Shown here in pieces: positions 23,313-31,059 of a stretch of DNA of 64,000 bases; within the stretch, counting starts at the first letter, position 1; each line of letters opens with the position of its first letter. The stretch is from contig NZ_BQXQ01000010.1 of the NCBI RefSeq assembly GCF_030159055.1, positions 62,001 to 126,000 on the forward strand, given 5' to 3'. A program made the position numbers and the translations under genes. The notes under the pieces are model-generated. The model had not been told where the DNA came from. It saw only the letters and a program-made list of their open reading frames with translations, and searched no databases. This DNA is from Acidovorax sp. SUPP3334 (lineage in GTDB: Bacteria > Pseudomonadota > Gammaproteobacteria > Burkholderiales > Burkholderiaceae_C).

Positions 23313-24620
23313 TCAGGTCACCGCGTTGATCTGGTTGAACTCGGCGCGCTGCCACTCGGCGCCGTCCAGCACCTGGCGCAGGTGCTCGACCGCATTCCAC
23401 ACGTCTTCGTAGCCGATGTACAGCGGCGTGAAGCCGAAGCGCAGGATGTCCTTGTGCGGGCCCTGCCCGCCGTCGCCCTTGCGGAAGTCGCCGATGACCC
23501 CGCGTGCGATGAGTGCCTGCACGATCGCGTAGGCACCGCTGCCCTGGCCGTTCAGGCCCTGGCCCTCGTCCCGCGTGAGGCAGGCCTGCGAGCCGCGGCG
23601 ATCATGTTCGCGCGGGGTGGCCAGGCCCAGGCCGTGGCCCGCGCAGCGCTCTTGCACCAACTGGATGAACAGGTCGGTCAGCGCCAGCGATTTGGCGCGC
23701 AGCGCGGCCATGCCCCCCAGCGGCTGCGCGGCGTCGAACACGTCGAGCCCGCATTGCAGGGCCGACAGGCTGATGATGGGCTGCGTGCCGCACAGGTAGC
23801 GCGTGATGCCAGGCGCGGGCTGGTAGCCGGGCGTGAACTGGAACGGCGCCGCATGGCCCCACCAGCCGGACAGCGGCTGCCAGAAGCGGTCGGCATGGCG
23901 CGGATGCACCCACACGAAAGCGGGCGCGCCCGGCCCGCCGTTCAGGTACTTGTAGCCGCAGCCGATGGAAAAGTCGGCATCGGCGCCGCGCAGGTCCACC
24001 GGCACCGCGCCGGCGCTGTGCGCCAGGTCCCACACGGTGAGGATGCCCGCCGCATGCGCTGCCGCGGTGATGGCCGCCATGTCGTGCATGGCGCCGGTGC
24101 GGTAGTTCACATGGGTGAGCATCAGCACCGCCACGTCGCCGGTGAGCGATGCGGCGATCTCCTCGGGCTCGACCAGCACCAGTTCCAGGCCGCGTTCCTT
24201 GCACAGCCCTTCGGCGATGTAGAGGTCGGTGGGGAAGTTGCTGCGCTCGCTCACCACGCGGGTGCGCGCCGGGCTCTCCGCGCGGGCGATGTTCAGCGCC
24301 GCACTCAGCACCTTGTAGAGATTGATGGACGTGCTGTCCGTGCACACCACCTCGCCGGCGCTGGCCCCGATGAAGGGCGCGAGCTGGTCGCCCAGGCGCT
24401 GGGGCAGGTCGAACCAGCGGGCGGTGTTCCACGAGCGGATCAGGTCCGTGCCCCACTCGCGCGCCACCACATCGGCCACGCGGGCCGCCGTGGCCTTGGG
24501 CAGCACGCCGAGCGAATTGCCGTCCAGGTAGATGACGCCAGGGGGAAGGTCGAAGTGCGCGCGCAGCGGGGCCAGGGGGTCCTGCGCATCGAGTGCGCGG
24601 CAGTCTTGCAAGGTCGTCAT
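23313..24620 (-). CDS. kynU: Kynureninase
   Basis: The 435-residue PLP enzyme cleaves kynurenine to anthranilate and alanine. Motifs: [13 protein letters not shown] near the N-terminus, [46 protein letters not shown] (PLP Asp), and [12 protein letters not shown] with the Schiff-base Lys. ATG at 24620 gives the standard start. It is the middle gene of the operon; a 46-bp gap to kynB holds an AT-rich patch that may be a diverged dispersed element. Anthranilate would be the end product, since no later catabolic genes are nearby. Confidence 0.97.
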   Translation of the reverse strand: MTTLQDCRALDAQDPLAPLRAHFDLPPGVIYLDGNSLGVLPKATAARVADVVAREWGTDLIRSWNTARWFDLPQRLGDQLAPFIGASAGEVVCTDSTSINLYKVLSAALNIARAESPARTRVVSERSNFPTDLYIAEGLCKERGLELVLVEPEEIAASLTGDVAVLMLTHVNYRTGAMHDMAAITAAAHAAGILTVWDLAHSAGAVPVDLRGADADFSIGCGYKYLNGGPGAPAFVWVHPRHADRFWQPLSGWWGHAAPFQFTPGYQPAPGITRYLCGTQPIISLSALQCGLDVFDAAQPLGGMAALRAKSLALTDLFIQLVQERCAGHGLGLATPREHDRRGSQACLTRDEGQGLNGQGSGAYAIVQALIARGVIGDFRKGDGGQGPHKDILRFGFTPLYIGYEDVWNAVEHLRQVLDGAEWQRAEFNQINAVT

Positions 24621-24633
24621 GAAAAGCTCAGAT

Positions 24634-24690
24634 TAATCAAAAATAATAGCAATCAGGGCAATGAAATCAACGGCATGGGCGCAATATGGC
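24634..24690 (+). repeat. Possible degenerate copy of the dispersed element (kynB-kynU gap)
   Basis: A block ending AAAATAATAGC (to 24650) is followed after 26 bases by GGGCGCAATATGGC, a weak match to the GAGGCC-ATTTTGG box. The left arm GCT is missing. It covers the kynB stop codon. Much weaker than the six main copies. Confidence 0.3.
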
Positions 24691-25308
24691 CCTGACCGGC
24701 GAGGCGTCAGCCGTAGTGAGCTTCAAGGGCAGGGCGATGAGTTCGTAGTCGCCCTCCGGCACCTCGTCGAGCACCAGGTTTTCCAGCACCCGAAGGCCGC
24801 GGCGGCGGATCACCTGGTGGCTGTCCAGCGCCTTGCTGTCGGCCGGGTCGATGCTGGCCGTGTCGATGCCCACCAGCACCACGCCCAGGTCGGCCAGCCG
24901 TTCGATGGTGCCGGGCGCGTAGGCGGCCAGGGCGCCATCCCAGCGATCGACCGGCATGCGCTCGTACGTGCGCACCAGCACCCGCGGCGGCAGATCCTGC
25001 ACGGCATGGGCCAGATGCTCCCATTCGATCAGCGGCCCTGCGCCGATGGCGTGGATCACGCGGCAGGGACCGATGAAGGCGTCCAGCGGCACATCGCCGA
25101 TCGAGGCGCCCTCCGGGTCGTAGTGCAGCGGAGCATCGGCATGCGAGCCGACATGGGGGGAGAGCGTGATGGCGCTCACGTTCACCGGGCAGCCGGGCCC
25201 GATGGTCGCGCACCACTGCTGCGAGTAGGCAGTGTCACCCGGGAACACCGGGCTCGCGGCATGCACGGGCGCGGAAATGTCCCAGAGGCGGCGTGGATTC
25301 GTTGTCAT
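24667..25308 (-). CDS. kynB: Kynurenine formamidase
   Basis: A 213-residue cyclase-family metal-dependent hydrolase that converts N-formylkynurenine to kynurenine. The family signature is clear: LWDISAPVHAASPVFPGD at the N-terminus, HVGSHADAPLHYD (metal-binding HxGTHxDxPxH type, with Ser for Thr), and VLVGIDTASIDPADSK. The start is taken at 25308 (MTTNPRRLWDIS); an in-frame ATG at 25317 adds three residues. It is the promoter-proximal gene of kynBUA and is divergent from the Lrp-type regulator gene, with about 100 bp between. Confidence 0.95.
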   Translation of the reverse strand: MTTNPRRLWDISAPVHAASPVFPGDTAYSQQWCATIGPGCPVNVSAITLSPHVGSHADAPLHYDPEGASIGDVPLDAFIGPCRVIHAIGAGPLIEWEHLAHAVQDLPPRVLVRTYERMPVDRWDGALAAYAPGTIERLADLGVVLVGIDTASIDPADSKALDSHQVIRRRGLRVLENLVLDEVPEGDYELIALPLKLTTADASPVRAILRPCR

Positions 25309-25412
25309 GCCGCGCATGCTATGCGCACCATGGGGTGAAAACAAAGGGGTTATCCGGTGTCTGGTTGAAAATTGAATAATCCATTCTCAAAATCTCGAAA
25401 ACAGAAAAAATC
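25309..25412. promoter_or_regulatory. Divergent kyn operon / Lrp-type regulator control region
   Basis: This 104-bp interval is clearly more AT-rich than its surroundings. An imperfect dyad TTGAATAAT-CC-ATTCTCAA (25372-25390) and several A tracts are suitable for an Lrp/AsnC-family protein, which usually binds degenerate AT-rich sites. The neighbouring regulator probably controls kynBUA from here in response to kynurenine, as described for KynR in Pseudomonas. Confidence 0.5.
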
Positions 25413-25889
25413 ATGCAAGCAGCAGACCTGGATCGCACCGACCGGCAATTGCTCGAAGCCCTTCAGGGCAACGCCCGGCTCACTTCGGGAGAACTCGCGC
25501 AGATGGCGCACCTTTCGCAGTCGCCTTGCTGGCGGCGCGTGAAGCGGCTGGAGGACGACGGCGTGATCAGCGGCTACCACGCGGGCCTCAACCGGCGCGC
25601 GCTGGGCTTCGGGGTCATGGCATTCGTGCTGGTGGGCATCGATCACCAGACGGAGATCTCGTCCCTGGCTTTCGAGCAGGCGGTGTGCGCCATCCCCGAG
25701 GTGGTCATGTTCCACGGCATCTCGGGCCCGGAGGACTTCATGCTCGTCGTGGTCGCGAAGGATCTGGACGCCTATTCCGAACTGCTGCAGCGCCGCCTGC
25801 ACCGCCTGCCGGGCGTGCGCCACATGCATTCGTATTTTTCGCTGCAGGAATTCAAAGGGCAGATCGGCGGCCTGCCCGTGCCGACGTAG
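25413..25889 (+). CDS. kynR: Lrp/AsnC family regulator of the kynurenine operon
   Basis: A 158-residue protein with an N-terminal winged helix (LDRTDRQLLEALQGNARLTS, then LSQSPCWRRVKRLEDDGVI) and a C-terminal RAM effector domain (about 68-150). Length and layout are standard for Lrp/AsnC. Its divergent position next to kynBUA is the arrangement of KynR, which activates tryptophan catabolism when kynurenine binds. The name rests on this context; direct specificity residues were not checked. ATG at 25413 is the only good start. Confidence 0.85.
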   Translation: MQAADLDRTDRQLLEALQGNARLTSGELAQMAHLSQSPCWRRVKRLEDDGVISGYHAGLNRRALGFGVMAFVLVGIDHQTEISSLAFEQAVCAIPEVVMFHGISGPEDFMLVVVAKDLDAYSELLQRRLHRLPGVRHMHSYFSLQEFKGQIGGLPVPT

Positions 25890-25931
25890 CGACGGCGGCT
25901 GGCGCGTGGCCGGCGCCGTCACCATTGCCGG

Positions 25932-26255
25932 TCAATAGATCGCGCTGTCCGGCAACGCTGCCAAGCCATGGCGCTGGCGTGCCCGGCGGCAGGCATCGCT
26001 GCCGGCCTCGAATTCGCGGCAGGGCGAGGGCCGCCATTCGTAGATGCCGCAGGCCGCCCGCACACCGATCGTGCCGGTGAGGGCGGCGCAGCGGGGCGAT
26101 GCGTGGTCGGTACCGCGCATGCGGCGCAACGGGTCGGTGACTTCCACCACCAGCCCCTGCGGCACGCTGCCGCCCGTCTCCTGCGATTCGTGCACCGAGA
26201 AATCGACACGAAAACTCGCGCAGTACGCGCCGCAGCTCAGGCAGGGATGGGTCAT
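25932..26255 (-). CDS. YkgJ family cysteine cluster protein
   Basis: A 107-residue cytoplasmic protein with eight cysteines in the YkgJ (UPF0153) spacing: HPCLSCGAYC near the start, then PRCAAL, AACGIYEWRPSPCREFEAG and DACRRA. The family is thought to bind zinc or an iron-sulfur cluster, but its role is unknown. ATG at 26255 is chosen because the family begins just before the first CxxC; the longer upstream frame is not conserved-looking. It faces kynR convergently and is divergent from feoA. Confidence 0.82.
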   Translation of the reverse strand: MTHPCLSCGAYCASFRVDFSVHESQETGGSVPQGLVVEVTDPLRRMRGTDHASPRCAALTGTIGVRAACGIYEWRPSPCREFEAGSDACRRARQRHGLAALPDSAIY

Positions 26256-26381
26256 GGAACGGCGGTGGCAGTCGGAAAAAACTGCATTGTGCGATGGGTA
26301 GAGCACCGGCCTCTTCATCGCCATGCATCGCGCGCGGGTCTGATGCGCCGCAATCCCCACCGGCCCGATGCGGCCTAAAAT

Positions 26382-26400
26382 GAGAACTAATATCATTCAT
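26382..26400 (+). promoter_or_regulatory. Fur-box-like site before feoA
   Basis: GAGAACTAATATCATTCAT matches the 19-bp Fur consensus at 11 positions by eye, with the core ATATCATT well kept. It ends 10 bp before the feoA ATG. Iron repression of feoAB by Fur is well known in other bacteria, so a role here is likely, though the match is moderate. Confidence 0.6.
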
Positions 26401-26409
26401 AACACTCCG

Positions 26410-26724
26410 ATGACGATGACTGAAGAATCTTCGGGCCCTGCGTTGGCCCCAGGCATCGCTTTGCCCGCCGCCACGGGCCTGGACCGGCTGCCCCGGCAGG
26501 TCGATGCCCACGTGACGGCGCTGCAGCCGGCACGCAACGAGCAGGAGCGCGCGGTGATCCAGCGCCTCATGGAAATCGGTTTTCTGCCTGGCGAGCCCGT
26601 GCGCGTGGTGGCCAGCGGCTTCCCCGGCGGTGATCCCCTGGCGGTGCGCGTGGGCCAGGCCACGTTCGCGCTGCGTCGCCATGAAGCCGCGCTGGTGCAC
26701 GTACAGGCCGGAGCATCCGCATGA
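26410..26724 (+). CDS. feoA: Ferrous iron transport protein FeoA
   Basis: A 104-residue protein with a C-terminal SH3-like FeoA domain: RLMEIGFLPGEPVRVVASGF and DPLAVRVGQATFALRRHEA are the family core. The first 30 residues are an unusual Ala/Pro-rich extension. FeoA is a small cytoplasmic partner that supports FeoB-mediated Fe(II) import. ATG at 26410 (a second ATG at 26416 is possible) follows the Fur-like site. Its stop overlaps the feoB start as ATGA, indicating coupling. Confidence 0.92.
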   Translation: MTMTEESSGPALAPGIALPAATGLDRLPRQVDAHVTALQPARNEQERAVIQRLMEIGFLPGEPVRVVASGFPGGDPLAVRVGQATFALRRHEAALVHVQAGASA

Positions 26725-28607
26725 GCAGTGCCTCCACCGCCTCCCTGCGCATCGCGCTGCTGGGCAATCCCAACTGCGGCAAGACCGCGCTGTTCAACCT
26801 GCTCACCGGCGCCCGCCAGAAGGTCGCCAACTATGCCGGCGTGACCGTCGAGCGCAAGGAAGGATTGCTGCAAACCGCCAGTGGCCGCCGTGTGCGCGTG
26901 CTGGACCTGCCCGGCGCCTACAGCCTGAACGCCCACAGCGCGGACGAAGCCGTCACCCGCGACATCGTCACGGGCAACCGTGCCGGCGAGGCCGTGCCCG
27001 ATCTGCTGGTCTGCGTGACCGACGCCACCCACCTGCGCCTGAACCTGCGCCTGGTGCTGGAAGCCCGCGCGCTGGGGCTGCCGATGGTGCTGGTGCTCAA
27101 CATGAGCGACATGGCGGCGCGCCAGCGCATCGAGATCGACCGCGAAGCGCTCTCACGCGAGTTGGACATGCCGGTGCTGTCCACCGTGGGCGTGCGCAGC
27201 GATGGTGCGCAAGAGTTGCTGCAGTGGCTGGACACGCAGGCGCCGCAGGTGCTGGCAACCAGTGCGCCCGCGCACCTTGCGATGGGGGTGGACCTGCGCG
27301 CCCAGGTGATGCAACTGCACCAGGAGGTGCGCCGCATCATGGCCGCCGCCGTGCGCGAGCCTGCGGTCAGCCTGCGCAACGACGACCGCATCGACGCCGT
27401 GGTGCTGCACCCCGTATGGGGCATGCTGCTGCTGGCCGCGACGCTGTTCCTCATGTTCCAGGCCGTGTTCAGCTGGGCTGCGATGCCCATGGACGCCATC
27501 AAGGCCGGTGTGGATGGCCTGTCGGCCTGGATCAACGCGCACATGCCCGATGGCGTGCTGCGCAGCCTGCTCACGGACGGCATCCTGGCCGGCGCGGGCG
27601 GGGTGCTCGTGTTCCTGCCGCAGATCCTGATCCTGTTCTTCTTCATCCTGGCGCTGGAAGACTCGGGCTACCTGCCGCGCGCGGCCTTCCTGCTCGACCG
27701 CGTCATGGGCACGGTGGGGCTGTCGGGCCGGTCGTTCATTCCGCTCTTGTCGAGCTTCGCCTGCGCCGTGCCGGGCGTGATGGCCACGCGCTCGATCACC
27801 CACTGGCGCGACCGGCTCGTGACGATCATGATCGCGCCGCTCATGACCTGCTCCGCGCGCCTGCCCGTGTATGCGCTGCTCATCGGTGCGTTCATTCCCG
27901 AGCAGACCGTGGGCGGCGTATTCAACCTGCAAGGGCTGGTGCTGTTCGCGCTGTACGTCGGCGGCATCGTGAGCGCCATGGCCGTGGCGGCCGTGGCCCG
28001 CCTGGCCCGCCGCACCAGCAGCCAGGCGCCGCTCCTGATGGAACTGCCCGCCTACCGCTGGCCCAGCCTGCGCAGCCTGGCCCAAGGTTTGTACGAGCGT
28101 GCGCTCATCTTCATCCGCCGCGTGGGCGGCATCATCCTGGCCGTCACCATCCTGCTGTGGTTCCTGTCCACCTATCCTGCGCCGCCTGACGGTGCCACGG
28201 GCGCGGCCATCCAGTACAGCTTCGCCGGCCGCATCGGCAGCGTGCTGGAGGTGCTGGTGGCGCCCATCGGCTTCAACTGGCAGATCGCCATCGCGCTGGT
28301 GCCCGGCATGGCAGCGCGCGAAGTCGCGGTGGGCGCGCTGGGCACGGTGTACGCCCTCTCGGCCACCGGCGAAGAAGTGGCGACCCAACTGGGCCCGCTG
28401 ATCGCGCAGAGCTGGTCGCTGGCCACGGCGCTGTCGCTGCTGGTGTGGTTCGTGTTCGCGCCGCAATGCATCTCGACCATCGCCGCCGTACGGCGCGAGA
28501 CCAACAGCTGGCGCTATCCGCTGCTGATGACCGGCTACCTGTTCGCGCTGGCCTACGGTGCCAGCTTCATCACGTATCGCCTGGCCCTTGCGCTGGGAGG
28601 AGGCTGA
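26721..28607 (+). CDS. feoB: Ferrous iron transporter FeoB
   Basis: A 628-residue inner membrane Fe(II) permease with a cytoplasmic GTPase domain. G1 is GNPNCGKTALFN, the switch region VANYAGVTVERKEG, G3 DLPGAYSL and G4 NMSD. The membrane part has two Gate motifs, one around ACAVPGVMATR with the membrane Cys proposed to handle iron, and VPGMAAREVAVGAL. It is shorter than E. coli FeoB (773) mainly in the helical linker and the C-terminus. It overlaps feoA by 4 bp and is followed 3 bp later by the Cys-rich protein gene, giving a three-gene operon. Confidence 0.95.
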   Translation: MSSASTASLRIALLGNPNCGKTALFNLLTGARQKVANYAGVTVERKEGLLQTASGRRVRVLDLPGAYSLNAHSADEAVTRDIVTGNRAGEAVPDLLVCVTDATHLRLNLRLVLEARALGLPMVLVLNMSDMAARQRIEIDREALSRELDMPVLSTVGVRSDGAQELLQWLDTQAPQVLATSAPAHLAMGVDLRAQVMQLHQEVRRIMAAAVREPAVSLRNDDRIDAVVLHPVWGMLLLAATLFLMFQAVFSWAAMPMDAIKAGVDGLSAWINAHMPDGVLRSLLTDGILAGAGGVLVFLPQILILFFFILALEDSGYLPRAAFLLDRVMGTVGLSGRSFIPLLSSFACAVPGVMATRSITHWRDRLVTIMIAPLMTCSARLPVYALLIGAFIPEQTVGGVFNLQGLVLFALYVGGIVSAMAVAAVARLARRTSSQAPLLMELPAYRWPSLRSLAQGLYERALIFIRRVGGIILAVTILLWFLSTYPAPPDGATGAAIQYSFAGRIGSVLEVLVAPIGFNWQIAIALVPGMAAREVAVGALGTVYALSATGEEVATQLGPLIAQSWSLATALSLLVWFVFAPQCISTIAAVRRETNSWRYPLLMTGYLFALAYGASFITYRLALALGGG

Positions 28608-28610
28608 TCC

Positions 28611-28850
28611 ATGGCCCAGGAAATCATCGTCGGAGTGATCGTCGCCCTCGCGGTGGCCTACATGGTGTGGAAGTGGATGCCCGCCCGATGGCGCGCCCGC
28701 CTGGACCGCGTGCACCCGGCACTGGCGCAGTCGACAAGCTGCGGGGGGTGCAGCAGTTGCGATTCGGGCGGCTGCGGGACGGGCGGCAGTGCGGTGGGGC
28801 AGGAGCAGATCGTGCAGATGCCGGGCAGCCGTTCCTCGGTGTCGAAGTAG
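28611..28850 (+). CDS. FeoB-associated Cys-rich membrane protein
   Basis: A 79-residue protein with one N-terminal TM helix (IIVGVIVALAVAYMVWKW) and a C-terminal cluster CGGCSSCDSGGCG. Small proteins of this type often follow feoB and take the place of FeoC; the cysteines may bind iron or a cluster, but this is untested. GGAGG upstream of ATG 28611 lies in the end of feoB. It completes the feo operon, and convergent transcription follows. Confidence 0.8.
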   Translation: MAQEIIVGVIVALAVAYMVWKWMPARWRARLDRVHPALAQSTSCGGCSSCDSGGCGTGGSAVGQEQIVQMPGSRSSVSK

Positions 28851-28868
28851 GCGCCTCGCGGGGGCCGT

Positions 28869-29336
28869 TCAAGGCCGGACCGGCTTGCGGGCGTCAAAGG
28901 GAAAGCCGGTCGCCAGGATGTCGGCGCAGGCGTCGCACTGCAGAAAGTAGGCCGTCCCCCGGGCTGTGATCGCTCCCCACCCCGTCCAGTTGTCGATGGA
29001 GACTTTCGCGGTACGGCGGTCCTGGAACGTCACCTGCGCCTGCGCGTTGCAGTCGCCGGTCTGCAATTCCTGGCTGTACTGGTATTCGCTGCGGAATTGG
29101 GCGTTCGCCAAAAAGAAACGCACCCTTTTCTCGTCGATCGCCAGATGCCCGCAGGCGGTCTGCGCACCGAATCCCTTGGCAGATCGGTCCTGCACCACGA
29201 CCGACTTGATCGGTCCGAGCCGGTATTTTTTGGTTTGGATTGTCTTGTCGAAGTCGCTGGTCGGAGACGCGAAAGAGGCAACGGCTGCGCCAGTGAGGAG
29301 TGCCGCAGACAGGAATTGCTTGATGGTCATTGCCAT
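28869..29336 (-). CDS. Exported hypothetical protein
   Basis: A 155-residue protein with a clear signal peptide (TIKQFLSAALLTGAAVASFA, cleavage near ASP). The mature part is about 130 residues, mostly beta-prone, with four cysteines (one in TACGHLA, one in TGDCNAQ, two in QCDACADIL near the C-terminus) that could form disulfides or a metal site. I do not recognise the family. Start choice between 29336 and 29330 is open; both keep the signal peptide. It is convergent with the feo operon and shares direction with the HD-domain gene, with about 70 bp between them. Confidence 0.65.
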   Translation of the reverse strand: MAMTIKQFLSAALLTGAAVASFASPTSDFDKTIQTKKYRLGPIKSVVVQDRSAKGFGAQTACGHLAIDEKRVRFFLANAQFRSEYQYSQELQTGDCNAQAQVTFQDRRTAKVSIDNWTGWGAITARGTAYFLQCDACADILATGFPFDARKPVRP

Positions 29337-29404
29337 ATTGCCCAAGAGGTTTCTGCTTTCGTTTGGAGGTTCCTGCGTCAGGACTTTGGCACTTTGCCCA
29401 AAAA

Positions 29405-30079
29405 TCATTCGCCGAAAAGCTTCCCGCGCCCAAGGGCTGCAAGCGCCCGCTCCAGATTGGCACGTGCCTGTATTTCGCGCTGCGCCCGGAACCAGGGCGT
29501 CGCGTAGACATGCGATCGATCCAGGAAGGACCGCAGCACTGCGGTGCGCCCCGCCACGTAGCGAGACCAGCGCACGAACCGGTATTCGCGCCGCACATTG
29601 CGTTCAAACGCGCGGTACACGTCGGGCGGTGTGCCGAGCACCGCCAGGTCGATGTCCACCACCCAACAGGCATCGCCCAACAGGGGATCGCCAGGGGCGT
29701 GCCGCGTGTCCATGATGTGGCGTTCCACCGTGTCTACCAGTGCCTCAGGCAATCGCTGGGCTGCCAGAAACCGCTGCGCCCACTGCGCGCTCCGCTCTTC
29801 GTTGCGCGTGCTCCACGGCCAGTAGATCGCATCGTGGAACCACAGCGCCAGTTCGACGGCATGGGGCTGCTCCAGCGCGTCTGGCTGAGCAGCTCGCACG
29901 GCCTCCAGGTGCGTGAGGCAGGCATGCAGGTGGTGGGTGTCGTGGTAGGCGCGGGGCCAGCGGCTCCAGTGGCGCAGCAGGCGTCGGCCTTCAGACGACC
30001 AGACTGGGCCGGAGCGATCCAGCGCTGCGCCCAGGGCGTTCCAGCGGTGCAGCAGTTCGTCGTCGCGATCCTGCGTCAT
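29405..30079 (-). CDS. HD-superfamily metal-dependent phosphohydrolase
   Basis: A 224-residue predicted hydrolase. The N-terminal WSRWPRAYHDTHHLHACLTH supplies the first His, LALWFHDAIYWP the HD pair, and DACWVVDIDLAVLG the later Asp, matching the family of predicted HD proteins often annotated as N-methyl-D-aspartate receptor NMDAR2C subunit-like. Substrate unknown. ATG at 30079 is the best start. It sits downstream of argF on the same strand with a 49-bp gap, so it may be a passenger of the arginine genes. Confidence 0.82.
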   Translation of the reverse strand: MTQDRDDELLHRWNALGAALDRSGPVWSSEGRRLLRHWSRWPRAYHDTHHLHACLTHLEAVRAAQPDALEQPHAVELALWFHDAIYWPWSTRNEERSAQWAQRFLAAQRLPEALVDTVERHIMDTRHAPGDPLLGDACWVVDIDLAVLGTPPDVYRAFERNVRREYRFVRWSRYVAGRTAVLRSFLDRSHVYATPWFRAQREIQARANLERALAALGRGKLFGE

Positions 30080-30128
30080 GCGGCAGTGCGGTGGCAAAGG
30101 CCCGGAGGGCGCTGTGTGTCGGCCCGTG

Positions 30129-31049
30129 TCAGGTGATGCGGCCGAGCAGCAGGTATTCCATGAGCGCCTTTTGCGCATGCATGCGGTTTTCGGCCTCGTC
30201 CCACACCACGGATTGGGGGCCGTCAATGACGTCGGCCTCGACCTCTTCGCCGCGGTGGGCAGGCAGGCAGTGCATGAAGAGGGCGTCCGGCTTGGCGGCC
30301 GCCATCATTTCGGCATCGACGCACCAGTCGGCAAAGGCTCTCTTGCGCTCCTCGTTCTCGGCCTCGTAGCCCATGCTGGTCCACACGTCGGTGGTCACCA
30401 GATCGGCGCCGGCGCAGGCTTCCAGAGGGTTGCTATAAAATTTATAGCTACCTGCCCTAGAACCATATGCGCCGAGGGCCAATTTCTCATTGATCTCGTA
30501 GCCGCGTGGCGTGCTCACGTGGACGGTGAAGCCCAGCAGTTCGGCCGCCTGCAGCCAGGTGTTGGCCATGTTGTTGCCGTCGCCCACCCAGGCCACGGTC
30601 TTGCCCCGGATGGTGCCGCGGTGCTCGATGTAGGTGAAGATGTCCGCCAGGATCTGGCAGGGGTGGAACTCATTGGTCAGCCCGTTGATGACCGGCACGC
30701 GGGAATGCGCGGCGAAGGCCTCGATCTTGGTCTGCTCGTAGGTGCGGATCATCACCAGATCCACCATGCGGCTGATGACCTTCGCGCTGTCTTCGATGGG
30801 CTCGGCGCGGCCCAGCTGGCTGTCGCCCGTGGTCAGGTGCACCACGCTGCCGCCCAGCTGGTACATGCCGGCCTCGAAGCTCACGCGGGTGCGCGTGCTG
30901 GCCTTCTCGAAGATCATGGCCAGCGTGCGGTCGGTGAGCGGGTGGTGCTTCTCGTAGCTCTTGAATTTGCCCTTGATGACGGCCGCGCGGCTGAACAGGT
31001 AGGCGTACTCGTCGGCGGTGAGATCGTTGAATTGCAGGTAATGCTTCAT
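30129..31049 (-). CDS. argF: Ornithine carbamoyltransferase
   Basis: A 306-residue enzyme forming citrulline from ornithine and carbamoyl phosphate. The carbamoyl-phosphate site is STRTRVSFE, the ornithine-side motifs are HPCQILADI and FMHCLPAHRGEEV with the catalytic Cys. Residues about 187-206 (LALGAYGSRAGSYKFYS) are encoded by a dispersed palindromic element and look a few residues longer than my recollection of relatives at this loop between GYE and the PLEACAGADLV helix; the frame is kept. It begins 10 bp after argD, forming argD-argF. No ARG box was identified. Confidence 0.95.
   Translation of the reverse strand: MKHYLQFNDLTADEYAYLFSRAAVIKGKFKSYEKHHPLTDRTLAMIFEKASTRTRVSFEAGMYQLGGSVVHLTTGDSQLGRAEPIEDSAKVISRMVDLVMIRTYEQTKIEAFAAHSRVPVINGLTNEFHPCQILADIFTYIEHRGTIRGKTVAWVGDGNNMANTWLQAAELLGFTVHVSTPRGYEINEKLALGAYGSRAGSYKFYSNPLEACAGADLVTTDVWTSMGYEAENEERKRAFADWCVDAEMMAAAKPDALFMHCLPAHRGEEVEADVIDGPQSVVWDEAENRMHAQKALMEYLLLGRIT
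30432..30492 (+). repeat. Dispersed 17-26-GAGGCC element, copy B (inside argF)
   Basis: Plus strand: GCTATAAAATTTATAGC (30432-30448) is a perfect 8-bp hairpin, then a 26-bp middle (30449-30474), box AGGGCC and AATTT. It is strongly AT-rich against the gene around it. It is in frame with argF on the opposite strand and adds no stop. Confidence 0.8.
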
Positions 31050-31059
31050 AACGGAACGT

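Noticed and set aside
26382-26400. The AT-rich feoA upstream site as another dispersed element
   Set aside because: It lacks the GCT...AGC block and the 26-bp spacing; Fur-box similarity and feo context explain it better.
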